Positions 30,701 to 38,824 of a stretch of 64,000 nt of DNA are shown piece by piece; position 1 is the first letter of the stretch, and every line of letters starts with the position of its first letter. The notes under the pieces are model-generated. The model was not told the origin of the DNA, made no database searches, and was given only the letters and a program-made list of their open reading frames with translations. The position numbers were made by a program, and so were the translations under genes. This DNA comes from Luteococcus sp043424415 (GTDB lineage: Bacteria > Actinomycetota > Actinomycetes > Propionibacteriales > Propionibacteriaceae). The DNA is taken from NCBI RefSeq assembly GCF_043424415.1, contig NZ_JBHWOO010000055.1:15151-79150 (forward strand), in the 5' to 3' direction.

Positions 30701-31047
30701 CCGTCGAGCTCGAGAATCTGCAGGGTCGTCTTGGCGTCACGGTGGATGATCTGGACTGGGCGCGCCGGATCTTGCCCGAAGGTTGTGCGGAGCACTTCTT
30801 CGTCTGCAGTCACGCGATCCAGCGCCTCCTGTATAAGGCGCTCGTCGACGACCGCGTCGAGGACGATCGCGGTCACCCCCCAGTAGGCACGGCTGCGGGG
30901 ATGTAGTTGCTCCATGAACCACATGCCTTCTTGCGAGACCGCCAGAGGCAGCCGCTTGGTGGCAGGAGTTTGCTCCTGGAGCAGCTGCTCGAGACGGCGC
31001 CGTTGCTCAGGGCTCAGCCTCGCGAGCCGCTCGTTCAGATCGGTCAT
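27715..31047 (-). CDS. NRPS-1: C-A(Ser-like)-T module
   Basis: A 1110-residue synthetase accepting the acyl chain from PKS-A. The N-terminal helix LSPEQRRRLEQLLQEQ resembles a docking element. The C domain carries HHLLVDRIS near residue 161, with Arg where the HHxxxDG motif has Gly. The A domain has YTSGSTGRPKG; FDVSVWE near 681, HFVPS, VVCSGEA and NLYGPTEASID give DVWHVSLIDK, one conservative change from the serine code DVWHLSLIDK. The T domain has GGHSL near 1024. The C-terminal 45 residues are rich in Arg and Gln. It overlaps PKS-A by 4 nt and PKS-B by 11 nt. The serine prediction is by eye but the match is close. Confidence 0.93.
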   Translation of the reverse strand: MTDLNERLARLSPEQRRRLEQLLQEQTPATKRLPLAVSQEGMWFMEQLHPRSRAYWGVTAIVLDAVVDERLIQEALDRVTADEEVLRTTFGQDPARPVQIIHRDAKTTLQILELDGEATTAKVARLADSLLGQPPPDIDSAVPFRVGLARSERRTVLVFAGHHLLVDRISARLLVSRLSDTYLALRDGLDVQSHSSVHYGDFAVWQQKQREGEAWQDQLDWWREALKGVDPVLELPTDRVRPQVARLRGAQHPITIPADVMDALSAAGRAHGGTTYMTLLAAYALVMGRLSRQRDFAIAAPSSVRSRPELQDVLGYFINVVPIPVHLYPEATFAELVGQVRDACVGAHAHADVPFDLVVGMLGLERDLSRQALCQVSLTYGPEPVMPELFGAPAHRIELVNEGARFDVELQAFHDGGALTGYLEYDCGAYSPEAIARLASALSQTIASVAADDQQAVGAVPLLSESERNRILTGFNNTKETWPVSHGWVHEQFHAQARATPDAPALTFGATTLTYAELDRATEVLAQRLVGRGVGPGSLVGVALPRSVELLVAVLAVVRAGGAYVPIDPDYPRTRVSEILEDAGMDLVITHDALLESFCGHPVEFWTVDAGQLLAQLPGPTRVRTPVSGEDPVYVIYTSGSTGRPKGVVNVHAGLRNRLEWMQQQFRIGAGEVVLHKTPITFDVSVWELFWPFMTGAHLVVAEPDAHRDPAALAATIQRWGVTTIHFVPSMLRAMMSQRVEELSSLKHVVCSGEALPADLRQEWCRRSSADLHNLYGPTEASIDVTHWRCSAEDVGPTPIGRPISNTSIYVLDDQLQPVPVGVTGELWIGGRNVAQGYLGRPALTAERFVPDPFSEDPAARMYRTGDLARFDDDGVLYFLGRIDQQIKLRGQRLELGEIEHHLCQQAEIAEAVVIPWRRAANDVRLVAYVVPHRDAQIDAALVIAALKSALPEYMVPRYVEILDALPLTANGKVDRRRLPAPSETEITATAYVAPASEFEVTIATIWADVLGVDSVGRDDNFFDRGGHSLLLAEVQRRLADQGHAVSLVDLFQRPTVSSLAQYLAGGAAATTSVATQTHDRAEKRRELAHRRRGASQRRQSTPERDHREH

Positions 31048-34000
31048 GCGTTGGCTTCCGGTGTCGGAGACTGTCCCTCGTTCTCCACCTGAGCGAGCAG
31101 TTCAGTCAGCAGGTCCTCGTCGACGGACGTCAGCGGGCTGATCTCTGGCTCGTCAGGGACGGGTCCCGCTGCGCGCTCCGTGTCAACCTGCACAACCAGC
31201 GAGCTTGCGATGTCCTCTAGCGTCGTCCCGCGGAGGAACTCGGTCATGTCGATCTCCACACCGAGGTTGGAGGAGATCTCATTGCGCAGCTCGATCGCCA
31301 TGAGCGAGTCGAGGCCCAGGAAGGTCAGCGGGACATCGACGGGTATCGCAGAGGAGAAGCCCAAGGAATGCCGCAGACGCATCTTTAAGCTGTCCAGCAG
31401 CTTGTCCCTCCTGAGGTCCTCGGGGCTGTCGAGTAGTTCCTGCCGCATGATGATCTGCTGTCCAGCCGTGCCCTGGAGCGGCCCCTGCATGAGGGGGTCT
31501 GCGGCGGACCGATCTGCGACCGCCGGTTCCGGCGAGGAACGCGGCTGATCTGGCTGCGCAGTCAGCCGGCGACGGCCCAGTTCGATGCGGTCGAAAGGAT
31601 ATGTCGGGGCTGGCACCTTGCGGGCACCGCTGCCGTCGAAGACTCCTTCCCAGCGAGGATCGTGGCCGTGCACGAACAGGCGAGCGACGGCGGCGAGTAT
31701 GGCCTCGTCTTCGGGGCGACGCCGTCGCAACGACGGGACCATGAGTGGCTTAGCCTCGGCATCCAGCGAGTCGAGCGCCATGCCGAGGGCGTCGGCCCCG
31801 GGCCCGATCTCGACGAAGGTGCCGCAACCGATGGTTGCCAGGGTCTTCACCCCGTCCGCGAAGCGCACTGCCTCGCGAGTCTGGGTCGCCAGGTAGCCAG
31901 AAGGAAGGGCAGTCCCCGACGCGAGGATGCTGCCGGTCGCGCCCAGGACGAGTGGCAGCCGCGTGGGCTGCAGATCGTGTGACGCCTGGAGGGCGGCGAG
32001 CGCGGGTAGAACTGGCTCCACCAGCGGGCTGTGTCCAGCGCGGTCGGAATCGATCTGCATCACATGCATCCCCTGGGCCTCGCAACGCTGACGGGCTTCC
32101 TCAACGGCTTGTGCGGTGCCGGACAGCGTGATGTTGGCTGGACCGTTGACACCAGCCACCGAGATCTCTCCAGTCGGCAGGTCGGCGATGATCTCTTGCA
32201 GTGTCTCCAGGGCAGCGTTCACACCGATCATCGCTCCACCTGGTGGCAGCTCGGCCATCAGGGCTGCTCGGCGCACGACCAGCTCGAAGCCAGAATCTGG
32301 AGAAATGACGCCAGCGGTTGCCATCGCGGCGTACTCGCCCACACTGTGCCCCAGAACCGCGTCGGGGATGATCCCCCACGACTGCCAGGTCGCTGCGAGT
32401 GACATCTGGAGCGCATAGAGGGCGGGGGACGCGAACTGAGGCTCGCCCAGACGGGAGTGATCGTTCTGGGGCCACATGATCTGCGTGAGCGAGACCCCGG
32501 CCAGATCGCGCATCATCGCATCGAAGGTATTCATGTGCTCGGCGAAGACCGGGCTCGCAGCGGCCAGTGCACTTCCCATGCCTGCGTAGTGAGCGCCGGT
32601 TCCAGGAAAGAGGAAGGCCACGGCTCGGGGACGCGCCACCGAAGTCGCCTGCCACACTGCGGGCGAACTGGCCCTGCCGCGAATCACGTCGTCGAGGAGC
32701 TGGGCCGCCTCGTCGTTAGTCCTGGCAAGTACCACGGTACGCTGTTCCCAGGGCGTGCGCGATGAAGCAGTGAATGCAAAATCGGTGTAGGAAGCCGATC
32801 CCTCTCTCAGCTGGTCCTGGAAGCGGCGCGCGAGTTTGCGGAGCGCCTTCGGCGTCCGGGCGGTTACAGCAAACAGGCGTGGACGCGCCAGGTCCTCCTG
32901 GCCAGCGCTCGCTCGAGGAGCAGGTGCTTCCAGGATCAGGTGAGCGTTCGTTCCGTTCAGCCCGAATGAGCTGACTGCGGCGATCCGACGGCTGGCTGCT
33001 GCGGGCCACGGGATGAGCTCGTTCGGGATCTGCATGGAGGTACCCTCGAGCGGCAGCAGCGGACTCGCCTTGCGCTGGCCACGGTTGGGCGGGATCGCGC
33101 CGCGCTGAAGACAGAGCACCGCCTTGATGAGGCCGGCCATACCAGCGGCAGCCTCCGCGTGCCCCAAATTCGTCTTGACTGCACCGAGGTACAGGGGCAG
33201 GCCCGAGGTCCGGCCATACACCTGTCGCAGCGCCTCGACCTCGATCGGGTCACCCACCACGGTGCCGGTGCCATGTGTCTCAATCAGCGCGACGTCGTTC
33301 GGATCGACACCGCTGCAGCGGAGTGCCTCGTGCATCACGGCTGCCTGCATCGCCCCATTGGGTGCGGTGAGACCGGCGCTGCGGCCGTCGTGGTTGACGC
33401 CGGAACCCCGCACGACGGCCAGGATGTTGTCTCCGGCCTGCTCCGCGTCTTCGAGCCGCTTCAGGACAAGGACACCGACGCCCTCGCTGCGCACGAATCC
33501 GTCCGCGTCCGCGGCGAAACTCTTGGTCTCTCCGTCGGAGGCGAAGGACTGGCTCAACTGCGAGAGGGTAATATCGCCCACGGGAGTGAGCATGGTGCTG
33601 GCTGCGCCACAGATGACCATGTCAGCCTCTCGCCTTCGAAGCCAACCGCAGGCTTCGTGCACGCTGACCAGCGAAGAAGCGCAGGCTGCATCGAGAACCA
33701 TGCAGGGTCCGTGCAGGTCAAGAAGGTAGGACAGGCGTCCAGCGCCGATGCTGTGCGCGGATCCGATGCCGGTGTAGGCATTGATCGACATGATGTCGCC
33801 CACCGCCAGGCCTGCATGATCAGCACCTGACAGCGTTGCGCAGACGCCGGTTTGGGACCCCGCCAGGGACTGCATCGTGCAGCCAGCCAGTTCCAGCGCC
33901 TCCCAGGACGTCTCAAGGAAGAGCCGGTGCTGGGGATCCATGGCTTCGGCCTCTCGGCGAGAGATCCCGAAGAACTCGTGGTCGAAGATGTCGACGTCAT

Positions 34001-34292
34001 CGAGGAAACCGCCGAATCGACTCGCGGTCTTGCCGGGGAGCTGGGGTGTCGACGAGTAGAACTGCTCCAGGTCCCAGCGGTCTTCAGGCACTTCGTCGAT
34101 GACCGTCTGGCCGGCCACCATCAGATCCCAGAGGTCTTGAGGGGTCCGCACTCCGCCAGGGAAGCGGCATGCCATCCCGACGACTGCGACTGGACCGCTT
34201 TGGAGGTTCTGCAGACGAGCCTTCAGCTCGGTGTGGCTCTGCATGACCGCCTCGAGGGTTCGTTGGAGACGATCCACATGAACGTCAGTCAC
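31044..34292 (-). CDS. PKS-A: type I PKS module KS-AT-ACP
   Basis: A 1082-residue non-reducing extender module, probably the first condensation step. The N-terminus (VDRLQRTLEAVMQSHTEL) looks like a coiled-coil docking domain. KS Cys 204 (DAACASS), HGTGT and GHAEAA motifs are intact. AT has GHSVGE (Ser 650), but the specificity block reads DRAGHS near residue 750 instead of HAFH or YASH, so the extender unit cannot be guessed. ACP Ser is 996 (GLDSLMA). The C-terminal tail (SVDEDLLTELLAQVENEG) is acidic and helical. There is no KR, DH or ER, so a beta-keto product is expected unless the FabG-like enzyme acts in trans. It starts 8 nt inside the upstream carrier-protein gene. Confidence 0.93.
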   Translation of the reverse strand: MTDVHVDRLQRTLEAVMQSHTELKARLQNLQSGPVAVVGMACRFPGGVRTPQDLWDLMVAGQTVIDEVPEDRWDLEQFYSSTPQLPGKTASRFGGFLDDVDIFDHEFFGISRREAEAMDPQHRLFLETSWEALELAGCTMQSLAGSQTGVCATLSGADHAGLAVGDIMSINAYTGIGSAHSIGAGRLSYLLDLHGPCMVLDAACASSLVSVHEACGWLRRREADMVICGAASTMLTPVGDITLSQLSQSFASDGETKSFAADADGFVRSEGVGVLVLKRLEDAEQAGDNILAVVRGSGVNHDGRSAGLTAPNGAMQAAVMHEALRCSGVDPNDVALIETHGTGTVVGDPIEVEALRQVYGRTSGLPLYLGAVKTNLGHAEAAAGMAGLIKAVLCLQRGAIPPNRGQRKASPLLPLEGTSMQIPNELIPWPAAASRRIAAVSSFGLNGTNAHLILEAPAPRASAGQEDLARPRLFAVTARTPKALRKLARRFQDQLREGSASYTDFAFTASSRTPWEQRTVVLARTNDEAAQLLDDVIRGRASSPAVWQATSVARPRAVAFLFPGTGAHYAGMGSALAAASPVFAEHMNTFDAMMRDLAGVSLTQIMWPQNDHSRLGEPQFASPALYALQMSLAATWQSWGIIPDAVLGHSVGEYAAMATAGVISPDSGFELVVRRAALMAELPPGGAMIGVNAALETLQEIIADLPTGEISVAGVNGPANITLSGTAQAVEEARQRCEAQGMHVMQIDSDRAGHSPLVEPVLPALAALQASHDLQPTRLPLVLGATGSILASGTALPSGYLATQTREAVRFADGVKTLATIGCGTFVEIGPGADALGMALDSLDAEAKPLMVPSLRRRRPEDEAILAAVARLFVHGHDPRWEGVFDGSGARKVPAPTYPFDRIELGRRRLTAQPDQPRSSPEPAVADRSAADPLMQGPLQGTAGQQIIMRQELLDSPEDLRRDKLLDSLKMRLRHSLGFSSAIPVDVPLTFLGLDSLMAIELRNEISSNLGVEIDMTEFLRGTTLEDIASSLVVQVDTERAAGPVPDEPEISPLTSVDEDLLTELLAQVENEGQSPTPEANA

Positions 34293-34737
34293 CGTGTGTG
34301 CCCCCCTGCGAGAGCGAGTTGAGGAAGGCCTCGAACTCGGAGTCCGACATGGTCAGGAGGTCATCGACCGCGACGTCTTCTGGCACCGGAATCGGCTCGG
34401 TCAGACTCAGGTGGTGAGACTCGTTTGGCTCCTGCGCAGAAAGCAGGTAGCCCGTCAGTGCCTCGAGGGTCGGGTACTGCCAGCAGATCGTGGCCGGCAG
34501 CTGTCTTCCCGTGATCTCCTCGACCCTTGAGCGCACGCGCAACATCTGCTGCGAGGTCATCCCCAGCTGCATGAGGGAGATATCGACCGCGATCTGTTCA
34601 GCTGGGGTCCCGATGATCTCAGCCACGGCGCCGGTCAGTGCCGACAGGAGTTCGTTCTTCGCCAGCAGGTCGTTGGCGTCCCGAGCTGGCGGAGCGAGAG
34701 GCAACGTACCAGGGTCATTCGCTTCTACCGCGCACAT
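34285..34737 (-). CDS. Free-standing acyl/peptidyl carrier protein, first gene of the operon
   Basis: A small protein with one carrier domain: LMQLGMTSQQM holds the predicted phosphopantetheine Ser, followed by the helix ICWQYPTLEALTGYL. The C-terminal tail (VAVDDLLTMSDSEFEAFLNSL) is acidic and resembles the docking tails of the larger enzymes here, so it probably hands its acyl group to PKS-A. I chose the ATG at 34737 (150 residues) because the sequence upstream in frame to 34872 looks non-coding; GGGGGG lies about 7 nt upstream, so the ribosome site is not typical. An overlapping 23-codon ORF with a much better ribosome site starts at 34796. No loading AT or ligase is seen next to it, so the starter unit is unknown. 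Confidence 0.75.
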   Translation of the reverse strand: MCAVEANDPGTLPLAPPARDANDLLAKNELLSALTGAVAEIIGTPAEQIAVDISLMQLGMTSQQMLRVRSRVEEITGRQLPATICWQYPTLEALTGYLLSAQEPNESHHLSLTEPIPVPEDVAVDDLLTMSDSEFEAFLNSLSQGGTHGD

Positions 34738-34796
34738 GTGACGGGCCCCCCGCAACGGAGATGCGGCAACGATTCGGACACGACAGCAAGAGACAT
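34725..34796 (-). CDS. Possible 23-codon leader ORF overlapping the carrier-protein start
   Basis: ATG at 34796 is preceded by GGAGGAGG with a 7-nt spacer, the best ribosome site at the head of the operon. The ORF (MSLAVVSESLPHLRCGGPVT...) ends at TAG 12 nt after the carrier-protein ATG, so the two overlap by 13 nt in different frames. It may be a leader peptide coupling translation into the operon. Alternatively a one-base indel in the G6 run (34744-34749) separates the true start from the rest of the carrier protein. A TACACT -10-like hexamer is at 34877-34882, but no convincing -35 is seen. Confidence 0.35.
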   Translation of the reverse strand: MSLAVVSESLPHLRCGGPVTCAR

Positions 34797-35033
34797 TGAA
34801 CGGCCTCCTCCCGACTGGGTTTGGATGGGGTGTGCTCGTGCACCAACGCGACGCACCAACTGCCACCCGCAACGCGAGTGTATGATGTCACGAAGGGAAA
34901 TCCCATAGCGTCTTGGCAATTCCTGTGGTCCCGGGCCGGGGTGTTCAAGGCTCTGAGGTGGGCCATCGTGGGACCGGATCGCCAAGAACCCTGGCCCTGA
35001 GCGTCGAGAGCGAGCCGGGCTGGGCACTCCCCC

Positions 35034-35107
35034 CGGTTCAGGACGTTCTTCTGCAACAGCGCGAAGAACGACTCCATCGCCGCGTTGTCACCGGCATTAT
35101 CCGGCTA
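35034..35107 (-). pseudogene. IS3-family transposase fragment
   Basis: About 24 codons read DNAGDNAAMESFFALLQ followed by KNVLNR, which is the DDE-domain segment of IS3-family OrfB transposases. The homology stops abruptly after NVLNR. No other part of the element is found nearby, so this is a scar next to the start of the biosynthetic operon. Confidence 0.7.
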
Positions 35108-35142
35108 ATCAGGGCTGGTCGGGGCCTGTTTCAGCGCTGTGT

Positions 35143-35697
35143 TCAGGCGATGTGGTCGATGAGGGTGTTGAGGCGGTTGATCAGGCGGAGGTGGCGTTCG
35201 GTTTCGGGGTCCCATCCGCGTTGTTGGGTGTCGTCGGCGAGGGCTCTGGCGTCGTCTCGTTGGGCTTGGAGGACGGGTAGGTAGGTGCGGGTGGTGTGGA
35301 AGCTGGTGCAGTGCTCGCAGATGTTGGCGTAGCTGCAGGCTCCTTGGGCTGGTGCGCGTAGGCAGTAGCCGCCGGCCAGGGCGGTCTTGATGGTGGGGGT
35401 GGTGCGCCAGTCGACGCCGTCGTCGAGGTCGTCGCTAGCGGTTGGGGGCATGGCGCCGATGTGTTGTTTGGCCAGGTCGAGGGCCCGTTCGTATTCGTCA
35501 CGGACAGTGGAGTCGAACAGGCGCCCGTAGCGCAGGCTCATCTCGGCCGAGGAGTGCCCGAGGATGACCATGAGTGCTTGGAGCGAGACGCCGGCGTTGA
35601 CCAGGGCGGTGGCGTAGGTGTGACGCAGCTGGTGTGGGGTGACGTGCCCGATCTGGGCGGTTTGGGTGGCGTGGTTGAGGACGTGGCGCAGCAGGTA
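35143..35697 (-). pseudogene. Tyrosine recombinase, C-terminal catalytic fragment
   Basis: The frame encodes the catalytic end of a phage-type integrase: HVTPHQLRHTYATAL (HxxR), ILGHSSAEMSLRYGRL (His and the nucleophile Tyr), then a C-terminal extension with cysteines (CSYANICEHC). The first catalytic Arg and the core-binding domain are missing. Upstream of about 35697 the frame becomes nonsense, because the DNA switches to a different recombinase fragment joined at the hexamer CCTGCT (35690-35695, minus strand). It cannot encode an active enzyme as it stands. Confidence 0.8.
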
Positions 35698-35902
35698 GAG
35701 GCGCGACCTGGTGCTGCTCGCACCAGGCGCACCACTCGGACCAGTCGGTGCGGTACCCGCGCAACGTCGACGGCGCCCGCGACGCGGCCGCATAGCGGGC
35801 TTCCGACTCCGACAGCGGCAACTCTTCCTGGGTGACGTCGAGCACCTCGCGCGGGTCCAGGGCGCGCCAGTCCAACGGCGCAACAGCCGCCGAATCGGTC
35901 AC
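35690..35902 (-). pseudogene. Tyrosine recombinase, N-terminal fragment
   Basis: A GTG at 35902 begins MTDSAAVAPLDWRALDP and continues to STLRGYRTDWSEWCAWC then EQHQVAPLPA. This is the start of a core-binding domain, the part of an integrase that clamps DNA. The GTG overlaps the stop of the OGG-fold remnant (GTGA), a normal operon junction. At 35690-35695 it is joined to an unrelated integrase C-terminus in another frame. Its natural continuation appears to be the plus-strand recombinase at 36768 onward (PAPPGHVARFISSL). Confidence 0.65.
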
Positions 35903-36227
35903 GGCCGCCCCTGTTGTGCGCTGAGGGGGACGCCTCCGAGAGTGAACAGGGCGTGTTCGATGGCGTGCGGGGTGGTGTTGAGCTGTGCGGCGGCTTGATG
36001 GGCGAGGTCGAGATAGGTGGCGTAGTGGCGGTGTGACCCCAGCCCCGGCAGTCGCAGGGCGCGTTGGACGCGTTGGTCGAGGATCAACGCCCACGGCCGG
36101 CCTGCCACCGGGGGGGTCGGGAATGGTGGGGTAGTCACAGAAGTACAGCCACTTGGAGAAGAACGCCGGGCCCAGATGCGGCACGTGGTGGGCCCCTCGG
36201 GGCAGCATCCACCAGTAGGCAGCCACC
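35899..36227 (-). pseudogene. OGG-fold DNA-glycosylase-like protein, frameshifted 3' remnant
   Basis: One frame reads LGPAFFSKWLYFCDYPTIPD; after a run of seven C on the coding strand (near 36107-36113) homology continues in the next frame as PWALILDQRVQRALRL then GHRHYATYLDLA, ending QQGRP. The pattern (FGPAFFTK... ALILD-RV) recalls the 8-oxoguanine-glycosylase-fold proteins often found beside integrases and defence genes. The 5' part is missing; at 36228 the DNA switches to an HsdR fragment on the other strand. The family call is from memory of the motif and is moderate; the frameshift is directly visible. Confidence 0.5.
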
Positions 36228-37667
36228 GGTCTGCCTCAGCACTTCCATGAGGACGACGAGGCCCGCGTGCTGATCGTCGCGGACAAGTATCAGACCGGCT
36301 ACGACGAGCCGCTGGTGTGCGCCATGTACGTCGACAAGAAGTTGTCTGGCATTGCGGCTGTGCAGACCCTGTCACGGTTGAACCGCACGGCACCAGACAA
36401 GCCGCTGCCCATCGTGCTGGACTTCGTGAACGACCCAGCCGTGATCCAGAAGGCGTTCGCCGACTACTACACCGATGCATACATCGCCCAGGAGACCGAC
36501 CCGAACGCCCTGTACACGTTGGCCGACCGGCTCGACCTGGCTGGCTTCTACACCGAGCAGCAGATGCATGACATCGCCGAGACCTACCTCTCGGCCAGCG
36601 ATGGTGAGTCGCTCCAGCCTGAGCTGGCCAAGGTCGTCAACAAGTGGAAGGTGGCCCTGGACAACGCCAAGCTCAAGGCTGACCGTGACAAGGTATTGGC
36701 CTTCCGCTCGGATGCGCGTGCCTATCGCCACGCCTGGGACTTCCTGTCGCAGATCGTCGAATACCAGCCTGCTCCCCCCGGCCACGTCGCCCGGTTCATC
36801 TCGTCGCTGGCCGAGGCCGGGGCGAAGCGCGGCACCATCGGCCGCAAACTGTCCGCGCTGCGCTACGTCCACCGCCTCGTCGGCCTGGACGACCCCACCA
36901 GCTCCGCCCGGGTCGCGATGGTGTGGGAAGGGATCCAACGTGACATCGCCCGAACCGGCGGCCGCCAGGCCCAGGTCGACCAGGCCCCACCGCTTATGCC
37001 GCCCATGCTGTGGGACGTCCTCGACGCCTGCCCAACCCTCACCACCTGGACCACCCGCGACAACGAAACCTCCCTGGTTGGCGCCCGCGACCGCTGCCTG
37101 CTCCTGGTCGGCTTCTTCGGCGCGCTGCGCCGCTCCGAGCTGGCCGCCCTGCAGGTCGAGTGGCTCCACGACGACGCTCGCGGCCTGGTGATCGAGCTGC
37201 CCTTCTCCAAGACCAACCAGACCGGCACCCGCGACGACCTGGTGGCACTGCCCCGCCTGGCCAACCCCGAGCGCTGCCCCGTGCGCGCAGTCGAGACCTG
37301 GTGCCAGCTCGCCGGCATCACCACCGGGCCCCTGCTGCGGCGGGTCACCAAGGGCAATACCCCCGGCACGTACCTCTCGGACAGCGGCGTCAACCGAGTC
37401 GTTGTCGATGCCGTGCGCCGCGCAGGGCTCTCCCCCACCGGCCAGCCCGTCGACCTGGACAACGCCGGTGCCACCGCCCTCGCGCGGCGGGTGCCGTACT
37501 CCGCGCACTCCCTGCGCGCCGGGTTCGTCACCTACGCCCACAGCCGCGGCGCCACCGCATCCCAGATCGCGCACCAGACCCGCCACCAATCGCTGGCCTC
37601 CGTGCGGACCTACACCCGTCTATCGAGCGTGTGGGACGACAACGCCGTCACCGCGCTGGGGCTTTAG
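36228..37667 (+). pseudogene. Chimera: HsdR C-terminal fragment fused in frame to a tyrosine recombinase
   Basis: Codons from 36228 (GLPQHFHEDDEARVLIVADK) to about 36767 match the helicase end and C-terminal region of type I restriction HsdR (TGYDEPL, VDKKLSGIAAVQTLSRLNRT). From 36768 the same frame continues as a recombinase lacking its first 65 or so residues: PAPPGHVARFISSL, GALRRSELAAL (Arg), HSLRAGFVTYA (HxxR), TRHQSLASVRTYTRL (His and Tyr). The joint is at CCTGCT (36768-36773). A GTG at 36267 could start a 466-residue protein, but there is no ribosome site of note. HsdR activity is impossible; the recombinase part has all catalytic residues but no complete DNA clamp. Confidence 0.8.
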
Positions 37668-37765
37668 CTCGCAGGTGCCGAGAATGCTGAATGAGGGGCG
37701 TCAGCCCTGTGCGACACACCCGTGACGACGTGCAACCACCGGGCGCATAGGCAAGACTGCCCGGC

Positions 37766-38712
37766 ATGGCTACCCGGGAAACCATCCACGACGTCGTCAA
37801 GCTGTTCCGGCAGGCTCCCACCACAGTTGAACGGGGCACGAAGTTCGAGAACCTGATGTTGGCCTACTTTCGCACTGACCCCGTGCTGGCTGCGCAGTAC
37901 GACGAGGTGTGCACCTGGCCGCAGTGGTCACACAACGAGTCCACCCATGACTCGGGCATCGATCTGGTCGCCCGCAACCGCGAGACCGGCACCTGGACCG
38001 CGATCCAGTGCAAGTTCTACGACCCAAAGCACTCACTACAGAAGAGCGACATCGACTCCTTCTTCACCGCGTCGGGCAAGTCGTGGGACGGCATCAGCTT
38101 CGACAACCGCATCATCATCTCCACCACCGACCGGTGGTCCCACCACGCCGAGACCGCGCTGATCAACCAGTCCGTACCGGTGCAGCGCATCGGCCTAACT
38201 GACATTGCCGAGTCGCCCATCGACTGGATGCAGCACGGCCGCGGCTCACTGGAGTTCGAGCCGCGCAAGGCAGTCCGCTATGGGCTGCGGCCGCACCAGA
38301 AGGAAGCGATAGGCAAGATCCAGGAAGGCTTCCAGACCCACGACCGGGGCAAGTGGATCAGCGCCTGCGGCACGGGCAAGACCTTCACCAGCCTGAAACT
38401 GGCCGAACAGCGAGCCGCGGACAACGGCGGCCACCTCAAGGTGCTCTTCCTGGCACCGTCGATCTCGCTGGTGTCGCAGACCCTGCGGGAGTGGATGGCC
38501 CAGTCCCAAACAGACATCCGCCCGTTCGTGGTGTGCTCCGACACGAAGGCCTCGAAGCAGGCCGAAGACATCTCCGTCCATGACATCCCGGTGCCCACCA
38601 CCGACTCTGCCCGACTGGCCGAGCAGATGGCCGTCGGCGGACGGCGTGGCAAGCAGATGACGGTGGTCTTCTCCACCTACCAGTCCATCGACGTGGTGGC
38701 CCGGGCCCAAAA
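37766..38712 (+). pseudogene. Restriction helicase (type ISP / COG4889-like), 5' part cut by ISL3 insertion
   Basis: Starts at ATG 37766. Residues 20-170 form a PD-(D/E)XK nuclease-like domain (KFENLMLAYF, DSGIDLVA, WTAIQCKFY). A helicase motor begins near 190 (GLRPHQKEAI, Walker A CGTGKT, FLAPSISLVSQ) and stops at VVARAQK, where the ISL3 inverted repeat begins. The last residues of the open frame come from the IS. The missing remainder would have held the other helicase motifs and the methylase and target-recognition parts of a type ISP enzyme. Continuation is not visible on the far side of the IS. A defence-gene relic. Confidence 0.75.
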
Positions 38713-38824
38713 GGGGCTCTTCACAGATGAGGGTGTAGGCCGGTGGTCGCCGAGGGGCTGGTGACAGGGATCGAGGTCCCCTGATGATGGAATTTCTCAC
38801 GCTCGCCATCCAGAAGACCTCGAC

